A stretch of DNA of 64,000 nucleotides, taken from NCBI RefSeq assembly GCF_004784475.1, contig NZ_SRRT01000007.1, forward strand, positions 124,001-188,000, given 5' to 3'. The notes beneath the pieces are model-generated. The model was not told the DNA's origin, did not search any database, and saw nothing but the letters and a program-made list of their open reading frames with translations. This DNA is from Streptomyces bauhiniae (GTDB taxonomy: Bacteria; Actinomycetota; Actinomycetes; Streptomycetales; Streptomycetaceae). Both the position numbers and the translations under genes were made by a program. Below, one piece after another: positions 37,876 to 46,255 of the stretch. Position 1 is the stretch's first letter, and every line of letters starts with the position of its first letter.

Positions 37876-38630
37876 GTACCGCACCGCTGTCGCTGGAAGT
37901 CTCCGGCCTCGCCTTCGCCTACCCCGACGGCCATCAGGCCCTGTTCGGCGTCGACTTCACCGTCCCGCGCGGTGAACGGGTCGCGCTGCTCGGGCCGAAC
38001 GGCGCGGGCAAGACCACGCTCGTGCTGCATCTCAACGGCATCCTGTCCGGCGGTACCGGCACGGTCACCGTGGCCGGACTCCCGGTCGGCAAGCGGCACA
38101 TGGCTGAGATCCGGCAGAAGGTCGGCATCGTCTTCCAGGACCCCGACGACCAGCTCTTCATGCCGACCGTGCGCGAGGACGTGGCGTTCGGACCGGCGGC
38201 GGCCGGGCTGAAGGGGGCCGAGCTGGAGGAGCGGGTGCGGACCGCGCTGGAGCAGGTCGGCATGGCGGAGTTCGCCGACCGGCCTCCGCACCATCTGTCC
38301 TTCGGGCAGCGGCGCCGGGTCGCGGTGGCGACGGTACTGGCGATGCGGCCGGAGATCCTCGTGCTCGACGAGCCGTCATCCAACCTCGACCCCGCCTCGC
38401 GGCGCGAACTGGCCGACATCCTGCGGTCGTTGGACGTCACGGTGCTGATGGTCACGCACGATCTTCCCTACGCCCTCGAACTGTGCCCGCGTGCGCTGAT
38501 CCTCAGTGACGGGGTGATCGCGGCCGACGGTCCCACCGGCAAGCTGCTCTCCGACGACGCGCTGATGCGGGCGCACCGGCTGGAGCTGCCGTTCGGGTTC
38601 GATCCGCGCACGGTGGCGTTGGACGCGTAG
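37872..38630 (+). CDS. nikO: ECF transporter ATPase NikO/CbiO
   Basis: This 252-residue ABC ATPase has Walker A GPNGAGKTT, the Q-loop FQDPDDQLF (typical of ECF ATPases), signature LSFGQRRRVAVA (Gly-variant of LSGGQ) and Walker B EILVLDEPSSNLD. GTG 37872 overlaps the nikQ stop by 4 nt, so expression is coupled. It completes a single-operon nikMQO transporter. Confidence 0.92.
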   Translation: MSTAPLSLEVSGLAFAYPDGHQALFGVDFTVPRGERVALLGPNGAGKTTLVLHLNGILSGGTGTVTVAGLPVGKRHMAEIRQKVGIVFQDPDDQLFMPTVREDVAFGPAAAGLKGAELEERVRTALEQVGMAEFADRPPHHLSFGQRRRVAVATVLAMRPEILVLDEPSSNLDPASRRELADILRSLDVTVLMVTHDLPYALELCPRALILSDGVIAADGPTGKLLSDDALMRAHRLELPFGFDPRTVALDA

Positions 38631-38705
38631 GAGTTGTGGGGCGCGGAATCCAAGGCCGTACGGCCGTGTTTCACTCGTGAGTGCGGGCGAGGAAAGGGAT
38701 ACGGC

Positions 38706-39872
38706 GTGGATGTGCGGGTGAACGGCACGGTGGCCGAGGGCTTCGAGCCGGTGGCGGAGGCGTTCGCGGCGAACTTCGCCCGGCTCGGGGAGCGGGGCGC
38801 GGCCGTGGCCGTGTACCGGGACGGGCACCGGGTCGTCGACCTGTGGGCGGGCACCCGTGACGTCGACGGCTCCGCCCCCTGGGAGCGCGGTACCGCGCAG
38901 ATCGTGCGGTCCGCGACCAAGGGGGTCGCCGCCGCCGCGCTCCTGCTGCTGCACCAGCGGGGTCTGCTGGACCTGGACGCCCCGGTGGGCGCGTACTGGC
39001 CCGAGTTCAAGGCGGCGGGCAAGGAGCGCACCCTCGTCCGCGATCTGCTCGCCCACCGGGCGGGCGTGCCGGTGCTGGACCGGCCGCTGACCCCCGCCGA
39101 GGCCGCCGACCCCGACCTCGGCGCCGCCGCCGTCGCCGCGCAGGCGCCGGTGTGGGAGCCGGGCACGGACCACGGGTACCACGCGCAGACGTATAGCTGG
39201 CTCACGGGTGAGCTGGTCCGCCGGGTCACCGGGCGCCCCATCGGGGAGTTCATCGCGTCCGAGGTCGCGGCGCCGGCCGGGGCGGACGTGTGGCTGGGGC
39301 TGCCCGCCTCGGAGCAGGCGCGGGTGGGCCGGGTGGGGCCGGTCTCGGCGCCCGAGACGCCGGGTGCGCTGAAGGTACGCCCCAAGCGGGCCGTCGCGGA
39401 CGCCTACACCGACCCCGCCTCCCTGACCCGCCGCGCCTTCGCCGCGATCACCCCGCTGCCGGACGAGAACGATCCCGCCTACCGTGCGGCCGCCCTCCCC
39501 GCCTCCAACGGCATCGCCACGGCGGACGGACTGGCCCGCGTGTACGCGTCCCTCATCGGCGAACTGGACGGCGGTACAAGGCTGTTCACCCCGGAAACGA
39601 TGGAGCTGGCCCGCACCGAGACGTCGGCGGGCCCGGACCGGGTCCTCGTGGTCGGTACCCGCTTCGGCCTCGGCTTCATGCTCCACGGCCCCGCGTCCCC
39701 CCTCCTCTCCCCCACCGCCTTCGGCCACCCCGGCCGAGGCGGCGCCCTCGCCTTCGCCGACCCCGCCTCCGGCATCGCCTTCGGCTACGTCACCAACGGC
39801 TTCCAGGGCGGAGTGACAGCAGACCCGAGGGCCCAGGCGCTGGTGCGGGCGGTACGCGGTTCGCTGGGCTGA
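38706..39872 (+). CDS. Serine hydrolase of the beta-lactamase/EstB family
   Basis: This 388-residue protein belongs to the class C beta-lactamase-related esterases: Ser69-Ala-Thr-Lys72 supplies nucleophile and base, a Tyr lies in DHGYHAQTYSW, and GHPGRGGALAF is the family's C-terminal motif. It has no signal peptide, so it is more likely a cytoplasmic esterase or amidase than a resistance enzyme. The GTG at 38706 follows AAAGGGAT. The 75-bp gap after nikO contains GGCCGTACGGCC (38654-38665). Confidence 0.85.
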   Translation: MDVRVNGTVAEGFEPVAEAFAANFARLGERGAAVAVYRDGHRVVDLWAGTRDVDGSAPWERGTAQIVRSATKGVAAAALLLLHQRGLLDLDAPVGAYWPEFKAAGKERTLVRDLLAHRAGVPVLDRPLTPAEAADPDLGAAAVAAQAPVWEPGTDHGYHAQTYSWLTGELVRRVTGRPIGEFIASEVAAPAGADVWLGLPASEQARVGRVGPVSAPETPGALKVRPKRAVADAYTDPASLTRRAFAAITPLPDENDPAYRAAALPASNGIATADGLARVYASLIGELDGGTRLFTPETMELARTETSAGPDRVLVVGTRFGLGFMLHGPASPLLSPTAFGHPGRGGALAFADPASGIAFGYVTNGFQGGVTADPRAQALVRAVRGSLG

Positions 39873-39878
39873 CCTCGC

Positions 39879-40154
39879 CTACACGTGGATGGGGTGCGAG
39901 ATGCGCCCCGAGTCCGCGTCGATCTCCTCGTGGGCCTTGGTCAGCAGGCGCATGGCGAGTTCGTTCAGGGCGCGGGCGCCGGCGATCTCCTCGCCGACCC
40001 TGGGCTGGTTGGAGTCGACCTGGTGCCGGGTGGCGTGGCCGTGCGCCCGTACCTCACTGCCGTCCGCCAGCCGTACGAGCGCCACCGCGCGCGTGTGCTG
40101 GTCGTCCTCCTCGAACTCCAGCTCGATGTGCCAACCCACGGTGTTGTGCATCAT
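39879..40154 (-). CDS. DUF1876 (dsRBD-like fold) protein
   Basis: This 91-residue protein has the DUF1876 pattern (WHIELEFEEDDQHTRAVA, HGHATRHQVDSNQPRVGEEIAGARAL). It is common in Streptomyces; the function is unknown. The fold resembles double-stranded RNA-binding domains, but no basic surface is evident. ATG 40154 has GGAGG about 9 nt upstream. It ends 6 bp from the convergent serine hydrolase gene. Confidence 0.82.
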   Translation of the reverse strand: MMHNTVGWHIELEFEEDDQHTRAVALVRLADGSEVRAHGHATRHQVDSNQPRVGEEIAGARALNELAMRLLTKAHEEIDADSGRISHPIHV

Positions 40155-40237
40155 CCCGACCACCTCCGAAAGCCACCGTGTCCCCTGTTTCCAGGGTGCG
40201 CCCGCCTCCGGCGAAGTTCACGTCGGGCCGGTACCGG

Positions 40238-41134
40238 TCAGCCGGCCGTGTTCTCCTCGAAGCTCGCGAAGTACGCCGCCGCCATGTCCTCGTCCCCGTG
40301 GCCCTGGGCGGCGGCTCGGGCGAAGCGGTCGGCGGTGGCTTCGGCGAGGTCGAGGCGGACGCCGCCCCGGTCGGCGGCGGCGGTGATGAGGCGGGCGTCC
40401 TTCTCGGCGGTGGCGACGGCGAAGGAGGCCGGAGTGAGCTTGCCGTCCAGGACCAGGGCGGACTTGGTGCGGAGGTAGCCCATGTCCAGCGGGCCGCCCT
40501 CGATGAGGTCGAAGAACGAGCGCGGGTCGACGCCGAGCGCCTGCGCGAGCGCCAGCACCTCACCCGTGGCCGCGGTGACCGCGAGCACCCAGTTGTTGGC
40601 GACCAGCTTGAGCCGGCTCGCGCTGCCCTCCGCCCCGTCCTCGCCGGTCCACACCGTACGGGAGCCGACCGCGTCGAAGACCGGCGCGAGGGCGGCCCGC
40701 CCCGGCTCGGGCCCGGCGGCCAGCACGGTGAGCTGACCGTCCTCGGCGGGCTTACGGGTGCCGAGCACGGGCGCGTCGTAGAACTCCAGCCCGTGCTCGC
40801 GGGCGAACGCGGCGAGGCGGCCGGTCAGTTCCGTACCGGCGGTGGTGCTCTGCACCCACAGCGTGCCGGACCGCAGGGCGGGCGCCGCCTCGCGCATCAC
40901 GTCCAGCACGGTGTCCCCGTCGTACAGCATGGTCAGCACCACGTCCGCGCCCTCGACCGCCTCGGCGGCCGTGCCGGTGACGCGGACGCCGTCCTCCGCG
41001 AGCGGCTCCGCCTTGGCGCGGGTGCGGTTCCAGGCGCGTACGGGGAGCCCGGCGGCGGCGAGGTTGCGGGCCATGGCGGCGCCCATGATGCCGGTGCCCA
41101 GCACGGCGACGGTCGGCCGGTCGGTGGCGGTCAT
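40238..41134 (-). CDS. NAD(P)-dependent beta-hydroxyacid dehydrogenase family oxidoreductase
   Basis: This 298-residue protein resembles 3-hydroxyisobutyrate dehydrogenase and 6-phosphogluconate-like reductases. It has the Rossmann motif VLGTGIMGAAMARNL, the substrate-binding segment region DAPVLGTRKPAEDG, and the catalytic Lys in LKLVANNWVL. The DAPVLGT variant of DAPVSGG is typical of imine-reductase-like or uncharacterised branches, so the substrate is open. AAGGAG precedes ATG 41134. Confidence 0.82.
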   Translation of the reverse strand: MTATDRPTVAVLGTGIMGAAMARNLAAAGLPVRAWNRTRAKAEPLAEDGVRVTGTAAEAVEGADVVLTMLYDGDTVLDVMREAAPALRSGTLWVQSTTAGTELTGRLAAFAREHGLEFYDAPVLGTRKPAEDGQLTVLAAGPEPGRAALAPVFDAVGSRTVWTGEDGAEGSASRLKLVANNWVLAVTAATGEVLALAQALGVDPRSFFDLIEGGPLDMGYLRTKSALVLDGKLTPASFAVATAEKDARLITAAADRGGVRLDLAEATADRFARAAAQGHGDEDMAAAYFASFEENTAG

Positions 41135-41234
41135 ACGGTGGCTCTCCTTCTCACGGGGTGCGGTCCCAGGAGGGGCTGTCGATCATGCCCCTCGCCCCCA
41201 TCCTGCCCGCAGACCCGGCCCACCCCGCCGTGAC

Positions 41235-42356
41235 TCAGCGGGCCTGTTCGTCCCGGGTGAAGAATTCGATCAGTTCCGCCGACGTGGGCTTGTGGTGCGC
41301 CTCGGCGGCGGCGTCGGCGCTGCGGGGGAACAGCGCCCGCTCGTACGCGGCCAGCGCGGCCTCCGTGTCGGCGGGGTACGCGGCGAGGGCCTCGCCGAGT
41401 TCGGCGGCGTCCAGCATGGCGAGGTTGGCGCCCTCGCCGTTGGGGACGGAGATGTGGGCGGCGTCGCCGAGGAGGGTCACACCGGGTACCCGGTCCCAGC
41501 GGTGGCCGATGGGCAGCGTGTAATGGGGGCGCAGCAGCGGTGCGGTGTCGGAGCCGGTGATGAGGGTGCTGAACTCCGGTGCCCAGTCCGCGAACTCGGC
41601 CGCGATCCGGGTGGTCGACGCGGCGAGGTCGGTGAAGTCGATGCCGGCGAACCAGTCCAGGGGCCGCGCGAGCGTGACGTAGGCGTGGACGGTCTCGCCC
41701 TTCTCCCGGTGCGCCCCGATCCAGCGCCCGTCCCCGTCCGGGTCGACCGCGCCGAACATCCCGCCGCCGACCATCTTGGCGACGGCGGGGTGCCGGGTCT
41801 CCACGTCGAAGAGGTAGGTCTCGACGAACGCCTCCCCCGCGTACTCCGGCACCGCGTCGGAGAGCAGCGGCCGCACCCGCGACCAGGCGCCGTCCGCGCC
41901 GACGAGGAGGTCGGCCGTGACGGAGGTGCCGTCGGCGAAGGTCACCTCGTGGCGCCCGTCGGCCAGCGTCCGGGCGCCGCTGACCTTGTGCCCCCAGCGG
42001 ACGGTGCCCTCGGGCAGCGAGTCCAGCAGAATCTGCCGCAGCTCACCCCGCTGCACCTCGGGGCGGCCGCCCGTACCGTCGTCGCCCTTGTCGAACAGCA
42101 GCGAGCCGTCCCGGTGGAAGAACCGCATCGCCTGCCGGCCCTCCAGCACGATCCCCCGGAACTCGTCCATCAAGTCGGCTGCCTTGACGGCCAGTTGCCC
42201 GTTGTAGTCGTGAATGTCGAGCATCCCGCCCTGCGTACGCGCCCCCGCCGACGCCTCCGCCTCGTACACGGTCGCCCCTATCCCGCGCACCTGCAACACC
42301 CGAGCCAGCGTCAGCCCCCCGAGCCCCGCACCGATGATCGTGACGTGAGTGGACAT
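41235..42356 (-). CDS. FAD-dependent aromatic-type monooxygenase (TetX-like)
   Basis: This 373-residue class A flavin monooxygenase has the N-terminal GAGLGGLTLARVL FAD motif, the DG motif LLVGADGAWSRVRPLL and the GDAAHISVPNGEGANLAMLDAAEL motif. The GEGANLAMLDA form and GMLDIHDYNGQLAV segment resemble the TetX/tetracycline-modifying branch, but substrates cannot be predicted. ATG 42356 has GAGGAGAG upstream. It stands alone, without a nearby natural-product cluster. Confidence 0.85.
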   Translation of the reverse strand: MSTHVTIIGAGLGGLTLARVLQVRGIGATVYEAEASAGARTQGGMLDIHDYNGQLAVKAADLMDEFRGIVLEGRQAMRFFHRDGSLLFDKGDDGTGGRPEVQRGELRQILLDSLPEGTVRWGHKVSGARTLADGRHEVTFADGTSVTADLLVGADGAWSRVRPLLSDAVPEYAGEAFVETYLFDVETRHPAVAKMVGGGMFGAVDPDGDGRWIGAHREKGETVHAYVTLARPLDWFAGIDFTDLAASTTRIAAEFADWAPEFSTLITGSDTAPLLRPHYTLPIGHRWDRVPGVTLLGDAAHISVPNGEGANLAMLDAAELGEALAAYPADTEAALAAYERALFPRSADAAAEAHHKPTSAELIEFFTRDEQAR

Positions 42357-42492
42357 GCTCTCTCCTCGCTGTAGGGAACCAGCCGGGCGATCCCTGACTG
42401 GCACCCCCAACGTCCCAACCCACCCCGACACCCCACCGACACCGCTCCGACAGCCCCGACAGCGGGCCGACAAGGGTGCGCGTGAGGAGCTT

Positions 42493-42804
42493 TTACTCGG
42501 GCCGCTCCTCGTCCCACGTATGCCGCCCGCCGTGCTCCTCGAAGAGACAGCAGCTCTCCCCCGGCGCGCCGGCGCTCGCCACCGGACAGTCGGCGAGGAC
42601 GACCAACGCGGCCTCGCTGTCGGACCAGCGCAGCCACGACGCGGTGGCGTACTCGGCATCATCCAGGAAGCCGTAGTGATCACCGGTCCGGTGCTCGGAG
42701 AGCTGGCACTGCACGGCACGGTCGACGTGGCCCGAAGATGACCGCTGCTGCGCCTCTCGCAGAATGTCCAGCGGCACCCGCCGCCAATGCGCGCACCTCG
42801 TCAT
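42493..42804 (-). CDS. Small protein of unknown function, coupled to the preceding gene
   Basis: I do not recognise this 103-residue protein. It has several Cys and His residues, including a C-terminal GESCCLFEEHGGRHTW segment that could bind metal. Its ATG (42804) overlaps the TGA of the upstream small gene by 4 nt, strong evidence that both are real and co-translated. The pair is divergent from the HTH/TPR regulator at 43187, which may control it. Confidence 0.65.
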   Translation of the reverse strand: MTRCAHWRRVPLDILREAQQRSSSGHVDRAVQCQLSEHRTGDHYGFLDDAEYATASWLRWSDSEAALVVLADCPVASAGAPGESCCLFEEHGGRHTWDEERPE

Positions 42805-43037
42805 CGCGCCGTCCTGACACCGGCTCCGCAGCGCGGACACGAACAGGGCGGAAAGCCGACGGGGTTCTCCGAGAGCCTCCGCCCCTTCTGCTCCAGCACT
42901 TCCACGACCCGGCCCCAGGTCCGTCCGGAATCGTGAGAGACCCGGCGCGTCATGCGAACCCGCGGCCGAGAACCGGAGTCCTCCGTGGGTGGCCCGCTGT
43001 CACTGGAGTACCCCTGCCCGTCACCTCTGGCAGCCAT
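42801..43037 (-). CDS. Small basic CxxC protein of unknown function
   Basis: This 78-residue protein has a Ser/Gly/Arg-rich N-terminal half and a C-terminal CSCPRCG motif. ATG 43037 is preceded by GGAGAGGTGAGG, a good binding site. It is the first gene of a two-gene unit facing away from the HTH/TPR regulator across 149 bp. Function unknown. Confidence 0.65.
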   Translation of the reverse strand: MAARGDGQGYSSDSGPPTEDSGSRPRVRMTRRVSHDSGRTWGRVVEVLEQKGRRLSENPVGFPPCSCPRCGAGVRTAR

Positions 43038-43186
43038 GGCCTCACCTCTCCGTCGTACAACCCCGATCCGGGACGACACCCAGGAAATCGCCCGAAGCCG
43101 GAGATGACCACGGCATCCATGCGGCACTCTGGTCGCATATCCGCGCACGCACCGTAGCCAAGGGCCGGGGTGGGAAGGGAGCGGCC

Positions 43187-44452
43187 ATGGGACTGGCACG
43201 ACGGCGGAAGGCCCTGGGCTACAGTCAGGAAAAACTGGCCCAGTTGCTCGGCGTGGACCGCACCACGGTCGGGCGGTGGGAAAGCGGCAGGATCGCTCCC
43301 CAGCCGGCTCAGCGGCGAGCGTTGGCAGCCGTGCTCGAGATCAGCCTGCACGAGTTGGACGCCCTTCTGGCGCCGCCGCGACCCAGCGGCGGAGCGGACC
43401 AGGGACGGCTGTCCGGCGGCCCTCTGGACGCGGGAGACTCCGACGAGATGATCCGCCGCGAATTCCTTCGCCTGCTCACCGTCAGCGGGGCCCTTGCCGT
43501 GCTCCCCGCTGAAGAGGCCGAGGCACTGGCCGACGGGGTGCGCAGGGGCGCTCCCGCCGACTTCGCCCGCATGAACGGCCACCTGTGGCAGGTCTACCAA
43601 CTGGCCCGCTCCAAACGGTCCGTCCATCCTGTCGTGCGCGACCAACTGACCAGACTCACCGAGGCGCTGGCGCAGAACCGGAGCGGGACGCGTCCCATGC
43701 TGACCGCAGCGGCGGACCTCTTCCAGTTGGCCGGTGAGGTGGCCTTCGACGCCGACCGGCATTCCGACGCAGTCTCCTCCTACGCACTCGCCGCCTCCCT
43801 CAGCAAGGACGCGGGCGCGTACGACCTGTGGGCCTGCGCCCTCGTCCGGCACGCGTACGTCGAGATGGCGGAGCACCGCTACACCCAGGCCGCCGAGATG
43901 CTCGGCGCCGCCGAAGCCCTGGCCGCCCAGGGCGACAGTGCCCTGTCGACCCGCTACTGGGTGGCTTCCGTACGGGCGGAGGCCCACGCCGGGCTCGGGG
44001 ATCTGGACGCGTGCGAGCGAGCGCTGGACCGGGCGGAGGAGGTGCGGGGCCTGAACGGGGACGGCGGCAACGGCGGCTGGCTCAGGTTCGACGGCTCACG
44101 CCTGGCCGAGGAGCGCGGGGCACGGTATGTGCGGCTGGGGCGCCTGGACTTGGCGGACAGCACGCTGAAGAAGGCGCTTGACCAGGGGCCCTTGGCCTCC
44201 GGTCAGTCGTTCCGGCGGCGGGGCACCGTACTGGTCGGCCTGGCGGCCGTCGGGGCGAAGCGGGGAGACCCCGAGCAGGTGGTCGCGTACGGCAGTCAGG
44301 CCGTCGAGCTGGCTCGCACCTCCGCCTCGGGATATGTCGCCCGTAGACTCCGTGATCTGTACGACGAGTTCGGCACCCTGCGCCGTGATCGACGCGTGGC
44401 GGAACTGGGGGCGGAGATCGTCGCGCTGAGCACACCGTCACGAGAGGGGTAA
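43187..44452 (+). CDS. HTH-XRE regulator with a TPR-like C-terminal domain
   Basis: This 421-residue protein has an N-terminal XRE helix-turn-helix (LGYSQEKLAQLLGVDRTTV then GRWESG, about residues 10-35). A hydrophobic/alanine stretch near 90-110 follows, then helical repeats of TPR type from about 150 to 410 (AVSSYALAASLSKDAGAYDLW, AAEMLGAAEALAAQG, and so on). It resembles the large Streptomyces group of HTH-TPR regulators such as NsdA relatives. ATG 43187 follows GAAGGGAG. It is followed after 2 nt by a small gene, so the two form an operon; it may act with that protein and on the divergent small genes. Confidence 0.82.
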   Translation: MGLARRRKALGYSQEKLAQLLGVDRTTVGRWESGRIAPQPAQRRALAAVLEISLHELDALLAPPRPSGGADQGRLSGGPLDAGDSDEMIRREFLRLLTVSGALAVLPAEEAEALADGVRRGAPADFARMNGHLWQVYQLARSKRSVHPVVRDQLTRLTEALAQNRSGTRPMLTAAADLFQLAGEVAFDADRHSDAVSSYALAASLSKDAGAYDLWACALVRHAYVEMAEHRYTQAAEMLGAAEALAAQGDSALSTRYWVASVRAEAHAGLGDLDACERALDRAEEVRGLNGDGGNGGWLRFDGSRLAEERGARYVRLGRLDLADSTLKKALDQGPLASGQSFRRRGTVLVGLAAVGAKRGDPEQVVAYGSQAVELARTSASGYVARRLRDLYDEFGTLRRDRRVAELGAEIVALSTPSREG

Positions 44453-44454
44453 CC

Positions 44455-44820
44455 ATGTCGGAGACCGAGGGCGCACGACTCTTCCGGGAAGCCTGGATCG
44501 CCGGTGTGCATCGCCATTTCCCCGGTGAGCCCAAGCCCGGTTACGTGGCCCCGTGGGACGAGACCCCGCAGTGGGAGCGGGAGGCGGCGGGGGCGGTGGC
44601 CGCGCAGGTGCGTCAGTTCGTGAGCCTCAGTGACGGTGCCGCCGCGCGGCTGACCCGCGAGCAGAAGGGCCGGTTCGTCGCCATCTGCTGGACCGCCCAG
44701 ATGTACCGGCACTTCACCGACCCCAAGCCGGCCTACGTGGCCGACTGGTCCGAACTCCCGGCCTGGCAACAGGAGACCGACGCGGACATCTTCGAGACGA
44801 TCGAGAAGTCGGTGGACTGA
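44455..44820 (+). CDS. Internally duplicated small protein, copy A
   Basis: I know no name for this 121-residue protein. It consists of two related units: residues about 16-52 (VHRHFPGEPKPGYVAPW, then ETPQWERE) and about 82-117 (MYRHFTDPKPAYVADW, then ELPAWQQE), joined by a LTREQKGRFVAICW linker. The shared pattern is RHF..PKPxYVAxWxExPxWxxE. It is cotranscribed with the HTH/TPR regulator (2-nt gap, binding site overlapping the stop). A close paralogue lies at 45840. Confidence 0.8.
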   Translation: MSETEGARLFREAWIAGVHRHFPGEPKPGYVAPWDETPQWEREAAGAVAAQVRQFVSLSDGAAARLTREQKGRFVAICWTAQMYRHFTDPKPAYVADWSELPAWQQETDADIFETIEKSVD

Positions 44821-44833
44821 CCACCCCCTCGCC

Positions 44834-45677
44834 TCACCCCGCGTGCAACATCAACCCGATCCCCACCACCAGCAACCCCGCCGCCGCGACGCGCGGAGCG
44901 CCGAAGCGTTCCTTGAAGAAGAGGGCGCCGATGGCCGCGCCGACGATGATGGAGGACTCGCGGAGGGCGGCGACGGGGGCGAGGGGGGCGCGGGTCTGGG
45001 CCCAGAGGACGAGGGCGTAGGCGGCGACGGAGAGGACCGCGCCGAGGAGACCGAGTTTGGCGTACGGCTTGAGCTGGCGGACCATGTCGCCGCGGACCCG
45101 GTAGTACATGTACGCGGGGATGAAGATGCCCTGGGCGGCCATCAGCCAGGCGATGTAGCCGAGCGGGGTCTGCGCGTGCCGGACGCCGATGCCGTCGAGG
45201 ACGGTGTACACGGCGATGGTGAGCCCGGTGGCGACGGCGGCGCCGATGGCCTTCCAGTCCGGGCGCCGCCCGCGCAGCCCCCACAGACTCACCCCGGTCA
45301 GCCCGACGCAGGACACGGCGCCCGGCCGCCGCCCACCCGCCGGGCACCTCGTGCGCGAACAGGGCGGCCAGCACGGTCACCACCAGCGGAGCGGTACCGC
45401 GGGCGATCGGGTACGCCTGCCCGAAGTCCCCGAGCCGGAAGGAGGTCATGAGCAGCGCGTAGTACGCGACATGCACCCCGGCGGAGGTGAGCAGATACGG
45501 CCACGCGGGCCCGGCCGGCCAGGGTGCGAACAGCGCCATCACCAGCCCGACGACCAGGCCGCCCCCGGCGATCAGTGTGAAGCCGGTCAGCTTGTCGCTG
45601 ATCCGGTGGGCGATGGCGTTCCACCCGGCGTGGGTGAAGGCGGCCAAGAGGACAGCGGCGGTGACGAGCGGCGTCAC
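44834..45677 (-). pseudogene. EamA/DMT-family transporter interrupted by a frameshift
   Basis: The 5' part (45677 to about 45320) encodes helices of an EamA permease (HAGWNAIAHRISDKLTGF, GQAYPIARGTAPLVVTVLAALF). The rest of the family continues in another frame from about 45319 to 44834 (SLWGLRGRRPDWKAIGAA, ALRESSIIVGAAIGALFFKERF). Removing one C from the minus-strand run GGGCGCC at about 45317-45323 restores an intact protein of about 280 residues. Either the gene is broken or there is a sequencing error in this GC-rich run. Confidence 0.8.
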
Positions 45678-45802
45678 CGGTCAGGACCAGTCGTCGTCAT
45701 GTCCGGCACGCTAACCGATCACTGTGTGGCCTGTACACGGAATTTGACCGGGGTCACCCGGCACTCATCACCCGAACAAACCCGGCCAGTTGCACGGAGT
45801 CA

Positions 45803-45832
45803 CTGACTCGGGGCCCGGAACACCCTTAGGCT
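45803..45832 (+). promoter_or_regulatory. Promoter of repeat-protein copy B
   Basis: CTGACT (45803-45808) and TAGGCT (45827-45832) have an 18-bp spacer. The -10 box ends 7 nt before the ATG at 45840 and there is no Shine-Dalgarno, so a leaderless mRNA is predicted. Confidence 0.6.
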
Positions 45833-45839
45833 GCGGAGC

Positions 45840-46202
45840 ATGAATGGGACCGAGGGCGCTCGACTGTTCCGGGAAGCCTGGATCGCGGGGGTCCGCCGCC
45901 ACTTCCCCGGTGAGCCCGAACCCGGATTCGTCACCCCGTGGGAGGACGTACCGGAGTGGCAGCGGGAGGTCTCGGGGATCGTCGCGGAGCGCATCCAGGG
46001 CCTGATGAAACTCAGCGAGGGCAACGCCGCCCGGCTCTCCCGCGAGCAGAAGGGCCGCTTCGTCGCCATCTGCTGGGCCACCGAGGTCAGCGACCAGCTC
46101 GACGAACCCGACCCCGCCGAGCTGGCCGAATGGCCCGACCTCCCCGTCTGGCACCGGGAGACGGTGGCGGACGTGTTCGAGGCGCTGGAGAAGACGGCGT
46201 GA
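45840..46202 (+). CDS. Internally duplicated small protein, copy B
   Basis: This 120-residue protein is a paralogue of the gene at 44455; the first 35 residues are nearly identical (TEGARLFREAWIAGV, HFPGEPxPG), and the LSREQKGRFVAICW linker is shared. The first unit is conserved but the second (DEPDPAELAEWPDLPVWHRE) has diverged. It lies 1 kb from copy A with the broken EamA gene between, and has its own leaderless promoter. Function unknown. Confidence 0.8.
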   Translation: MNGTEGARLFREAWIAGVRRHFPGEPEPGFVTPWEDVPEWQREVSGIVAERIQGLMKLSEGNAARLSREQKGRFVAICWATEVSDQLDEPDPAELAEWPDLPVWHRETVADVFEALEKTA

Positions 46203-46208
46203 CGACGA

Positions 46209-46240
46209 ACGGCCGGTGAGGCATCCGCCCCACCGGCCGT
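46209..46240. terminator. Bidirectional terminator between copy B and the MMPL gene
   Basis: A perfect 10-bp stem (ACGGCCGGTG at 46209-46218 with CACCGGCCGT at 46231-46240) and a 12-nt loop lie between convergent genes. Confidence 0.75.
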
Positions 46241-46255
46241 CCCCCTACAGCACCG

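Noticed and set aside
38706-39872. Beta-lactamase resistance gene
   Set aside because: It has the SxxK fold family motif but no signal peptide and the EstB-type GHPGRGG motif, so an intracellular esterase or amidase is more likely.
44834-45316. Stand-alone 160-residue membrane protein
   Set aside because: It is the C-terminal half of the EamA permease whose N-terminal half is in another frame just upstream.
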